Assembly: GCF_030272615.1 (NCBI RefSeq)
Contig: NC_081412.1
Coordinates: 669,814,852-669,874,851 of the forward strand
Length of the DNA stretch: 60,000 nucleotides
DNA from: Cryptomeria japonica
Lineage: Eukaryota; Streptophyta; Pinopsida; Cupressales; Cupressaceae
Reading direction: 5' to 3'
The notes below the pieces were generated by a model. It saw nothing but the letters and a program-made list of their open reading frames with translations. It was not told the DNA's origin and searched no databases. Shown here in pieces: positions 56,383 to 60,000 of the stretch. Within the stretch, counting starts at the first letter, position 1; every line of letters begins with the position of its first letter. The translations under genes and the position numbers were made by a program.

Positions 56383-57171
56383 TATATATTTTAATCTCAA
56401 ATGATTACGCAGATATAACAAAATTCATGAAGTAATCATATTTCATGATAATTGGATATTTATAACTATATAGATATACATGTATATGATTAAATCGATT
56501 TCTCATATACATATACATTTTATACTATTGACCAATTTACAAAAGTAAACTTATAAGTATGATTTTTCATACATTTATACCTATCTGAAAAAAAAGAACA
56601 TATAACCTAAAGTCAATATTCGTTTTCAAATCATTTACACATTTGATCTCTTTTAACTATAAAGCATAATATTTCACAATCACTCATGCAACTTATATAT
56701 AATTCAATCACTACTCAAATCATGCAATCAATGCATATGTATAAATATTTAAATCAGTCTACTACTCATTCCAAATTCATCATTTCAATTTGAACAAACA
56801 CTCAAATAAGGTCATTTAAATCATCCATCTTTCAAGATGAAAATATAAATCCTAATGTGGTGTGTGAGAGATTCCATCTATCCTAATGAAATACAAGAGC
56901 TAAGACAACTCTACCTGAACCCTGTTCTCGCCTTCATCATTGTTCAGTTGTTCCTGCATTCACTTTGCACTCAATCACTCATTAGCAATGACGATCCCAA
57001 TTTACAATAAAAATTATTACTGATCATTCAATTGTATTTAAATCATATTAGTACATTTGATATCCTTTCTTATTTCATTAACAATTCTATTTTCATTTCA
57101 TTTCAATTTCATTTGAAAAATAAACATTATTTTCCTAATTAAATAATTATGGAAAAATAGGGTTCGTGACA

Positions 57172-57192
57172 TCCTTCCCCTCTTTAAAGAGA
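57172..57192 (-). other. Polypurine tract of the right-edge gypsy element
   Basis: Minus strand CTTTAAAGAGGGGAAGGA, adjacent to the LTR start TGTCACG. This combination is typical of plant gypsy elements. Confidence 0.8.
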
Positions 57193-57519
57193 TATCGTCT
57201 CGATGTCTTTATTATTCTATCAATAAGAACATACTTTCTCAATATCACAAATATTAACCATTCATTATGATCTCAATCAAATATAGCAATAATAGTATCA
57301 TGTATACTATCCAAATTTACAACATGCAAATCAAAATTAGAGTATTCAAGTATTTCATGCATCAAGAAAATACTACTCTAGGAAAACAAAAGATGAATAT
57401 GATAGTCAATCATCGCATCATCCTCCCAAATAACACTATCATCAGAATATCGATCCCGCTAGATCCAATACTGAGTGAAATCTTTGCTAAGTAGTCTTAA
57501 CGCTATTTTGATCAAGAAT

Positions 57520-58270
57520 TTAGATGTGCTCCACTAGCACTATTCCTGGATCCTATATCCATAAGCAATTGGATTCATACTTCCAACACATCGAAGGGTC
57601 CCACATATCTTGGTACCAACTTTGATGATTTTCTCTACAAAATAAAGCTCTTATGAGGCTTCTCCCTCAAAAAAATTTCTTCTTCAGTGACAATTATTTG
57701 AGAGACTTGCTTCTATTATCATAGCTTGTTCTTGTCTGTTGACTATCTCTTCCAATGTATTCTTGATCAATTTCATTTTCTCATTCATTTCTTTTAAGCA
57801 TATTAGAACCAATGATGATCCTATCTTTATCCTATTCCAACTGACAAATGTTTGTCATTTTTGTCATAAAGCATCATAATGGGTATCATCTCTTAATAAT
57901 GCATGAAAAGATTTTGTTGTATGCCAACTCAGTCCAAAGGCAAATATTTCTTCCATTCGCATTTCTAATTCATGAGATACATCAAAAATAATTTTCCACA
58001 AGTTGATTAACTATTTCTATTTGGTCATCTATCTAAAGATGTCATGCCTGATATAATCTAGTTCCCAAAGATATATTCAATATTGTCCAATTCCAAAATG
58101 TCATCCAAACATTCCTATTTGATATTTCTATTTTTGAAACTTCATGCAATTGATAAGTTGAATGAGTAAATGTCTTCACAAGATTTAATGATTCATCTTT
58201 ATATATATCCAAGTACGAAATATGTAATCTTTTCCAATCCGTTGACACTATCCAACTATAATATCATGCT
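57520..58270 (-). pseudogene. Gypsy integrase C-terminal part, heavily decayed
   Basis: Across frames on minus: TFTHSTYQL near 58160, FWNWTILNISLGTRLYQA (58040-58110) followed by a diverged H-P-Q-T-D-G-Q-T-E box with EIVNQLVENY. Then LSWHTTKSFHALLRDDTHYD (about 57890), a helical stretch and the GPY/F-like module (KICGTLRCVGSMNPIAYGYR, about 57570-57620). Order and the adjacent polypurine tract agree with gypsy. No open frame of useful length remains. 57193-57519 is the 3' spacer. Confidence 0.7.
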
Positions 58271-60000
58271 TGTTCTTAAAAGCAATTATTGAATAAATTT
58301 CATATTGATTTTCTACCACCTATACTCAGGTTTGATACAAAAGTCCTATTATACGATCATGCTCAACTTTTGATTGCTAAACATTGTGTCACATACTCAA
58401 CTATCTTTTCCAAAATTCTTAGGTTCGTCACATCTTTATCAACAATCTCTAGATTAACTAGATATTTCCAAATGTTTTAAATATGGTACAATATTTACTT
58501 CCTCAAGTTTCTACCTCTAAGTGAGTACATCCTTCATTGACGTTCTTAATTACCCTCAAGTTATTTTCTCAAATCTATCAAATCTATGATCCAAAATATC
58601 TACATTCAAAACTTCAATAATGTTTTTCTTCCAAGTGATTTTGTAATAATTGTTATCTCAAGTTGATCTTATAGTAAACATGATAGATAAAATTTCCTTG
58701 ATTTATGAAAACCCATCATTTGACTTCCTTTTATTTCCAACTATTCCAACCAACTCAATCTATTTCATACCTTAAACTTCTATCAATCCATAAGATTTGC
58801 AAATTACTATGTATGCTCTCAATTGACAAACGACAAGGCAACCATGATGACAAAAAATTTCCTAACATCATAACATATGTTATTCAACTACTAACACAAC
58901 CTTATACTCAATTATCTCAAATGTGTTTTTATGCCAAAGGCCATATATTCTTGAATGTTTAAGACTCCAAAACCTATTTTAGCAAAAGACATCTTTCATG
59001 GTCACATGATCTCGAAGGTAAAAACTAAGTAAGATCTCATATAATTGATGAACTAATTTGAATTTGTCTATCTATTAAATATGTATATAAAATTTATTTT
59101 CCTTTGCAAGGTCTATTCTCTTATTCCACACAATAAATTTACTCAAACTAAAATTAAACAACACATAGTATTATTTCCCTAACTGACATAATACCTATGT
59201 TTGGTACACTCCCTACTCTTACTCTCTTGAACAAACCATCAGGGGTTCACTATGATCATGATAAGGATGAAATGCAATATGCAACCAAAAGACAACTAAT
59301 CCAAAAACCAATGATCAAATAATTCATCAATAAATCCAATAAAGCATCAATGGAATACATATCAAATATACTGTGTAACTAGGACTAATCACATATGAAG
59401 GGGTGTTACAACACCTTGGGGTGTCTTTTCCAGAGTGTTTGACATAGTACCTACAATTTCATGTTTGAAGATAAGGACACAAAACTAGAATATAGAGTCC
59501 TATGCAGATTTCATCATATCATCCATAATTCTTATCCATATAGTACCTACCTCGTACACTATAGACATAGAATAATATATTTCGCAAGAGATAAGTTAGA
59601 ATAATTATCAGTCTAATAAATCAAGCATCTCAACCATCTAGGTTCTAATAACAACCATCACTTGTATATCAATAAAATCCCAACTTACAACTTTACTATA
59701 TAAGTACCCAACTCTTACTCAATAAACTGTCATCTGATGAATGTGTCCATTAAGTATGCCATTCTAGGAGATACACTTTCTCCATCTATCTGGACACCAT
59801 GTTGATTTTGAAAAAAGCAACTTTACTTATCGATTGTTCATAAATTATATCACCCAAATTTATATTTCTTCTCATGGAGTCAATGGGGTACATCCTTTCG
59901 ACTCATCTGAACTAAACATATAGTTGACTCAATAGGAAGATGCTCATATAGATATTCTTCATCTATCTCCTTGATAGGATAGTCCAACTATTCTTGTCTC
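58271..60000. other. Decayed retroelement DNA at the right edge
   Basis: Should contain the rest of integrase and RNase H/RT of the minus-strand gypsy element. I could not identify motifs with confidence. GTGTTACAACACCTTGGGGTGTC at about 59403-59425 looks like a border of yet another element. Confidence 0.35.

Larger units (their letters stand above)
53330..57171 (-). repeat. Long 3' LTR of a minus-strand gypsy element (left end uncertain)
   Basis: On minus the LTR begins TGTCACGAACCCTATTTTTCC at 57171, right after a polypurine tract. No pol sequence interrupts it for nearly 4 kb leftward, and a TATA box lies at 55478-55487. The left end is a guess near 53330, where base composition changes. 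The minus-strand open frame 53539-53781 has no known motif. A GC-richer block with GGTGGTTGGTGG and hyphenated palindromes is at 55800-56050. Confidence 0.5.

Overview
This window reads as nuclear DNA from a plant with a large, retrotransposon-packed genome. I saw no bacterial gene organisation, no rRNA or tRNA gene, no CRISPR array and no convincing single-copy host gene. Nearly everything recognisable is transposable-element DNA: Ty1/copia and Ty3/gypsy LTR elements, many with primer-binding sites complementary to plant initiator tRNA-Met, an L1-type LINE with a plant-type RNase H, and one large composite insertion with DNA-transposon-like ends. A gymnosperm is my best guess for the host, from repeat density, AT-richness and absence of genes. 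That is inference; the sequence does not name the species.

Layout. 1-1571: 5' end of a minus-strand LTR element (coiled-coil gag, PBS, LTR). 1572-4310: 3' half of a minus-strand copia element (LTR, polypurine tract, RNase H, RT). 4311-27157: an old plus-strand LINE broken into three pieces. Its first break is a solo copia LTR at 4564-5644 with target duplication CTTGG. Its second is a whole Ty3/gypsy element at 5701-21309 with target duplication AAGGA. That gypsy element is itself broken twice, by a pol-less LTR element at 8948-16544 (target duplication AAAAG) and by a 5'-truncated LINE at 17006-17477. The LINE carries an extra open region after its RNase H.

27158-46092: a degenerate Tat-lineage gypsy element on the plus strand (gag, protease, G-patch linker, RT, two RNase H domains). 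Its gag is split by an 11.5-kb insertion at 30071-41527. This is the most unusual block in the window. It has inverted end sequences, clusters of a palindromic CGTACG-centred motif near both ends, a 1.6-kb CT tract ending at a splice acceptor, a ~355-bp satellite array, two plus-strand 3' exons, and a minus-strand gene that I can resolve into ten exons with consistent GT/AG borders.

46093-60000: a hairpin segment; a decayed minus-strand copia pol with its short LTR; a gypsy-type LTR with a TATA box; a Tat fragment split by another solo LTR (51474-52849, target duplication ACCTA); and a minus-strand gypsy element with a very long LTR (right end 57171) and a decayed integrase at the right edge.

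Insertion order follows from the nesting: LINE first, then the gypsy element, then the pol-less element. The solo LTR and the truncated LINE are independent later hits. Every coding region except the ten-exon gene is plainly a mobile-element gene, and almost all carry stops or frameshifts.
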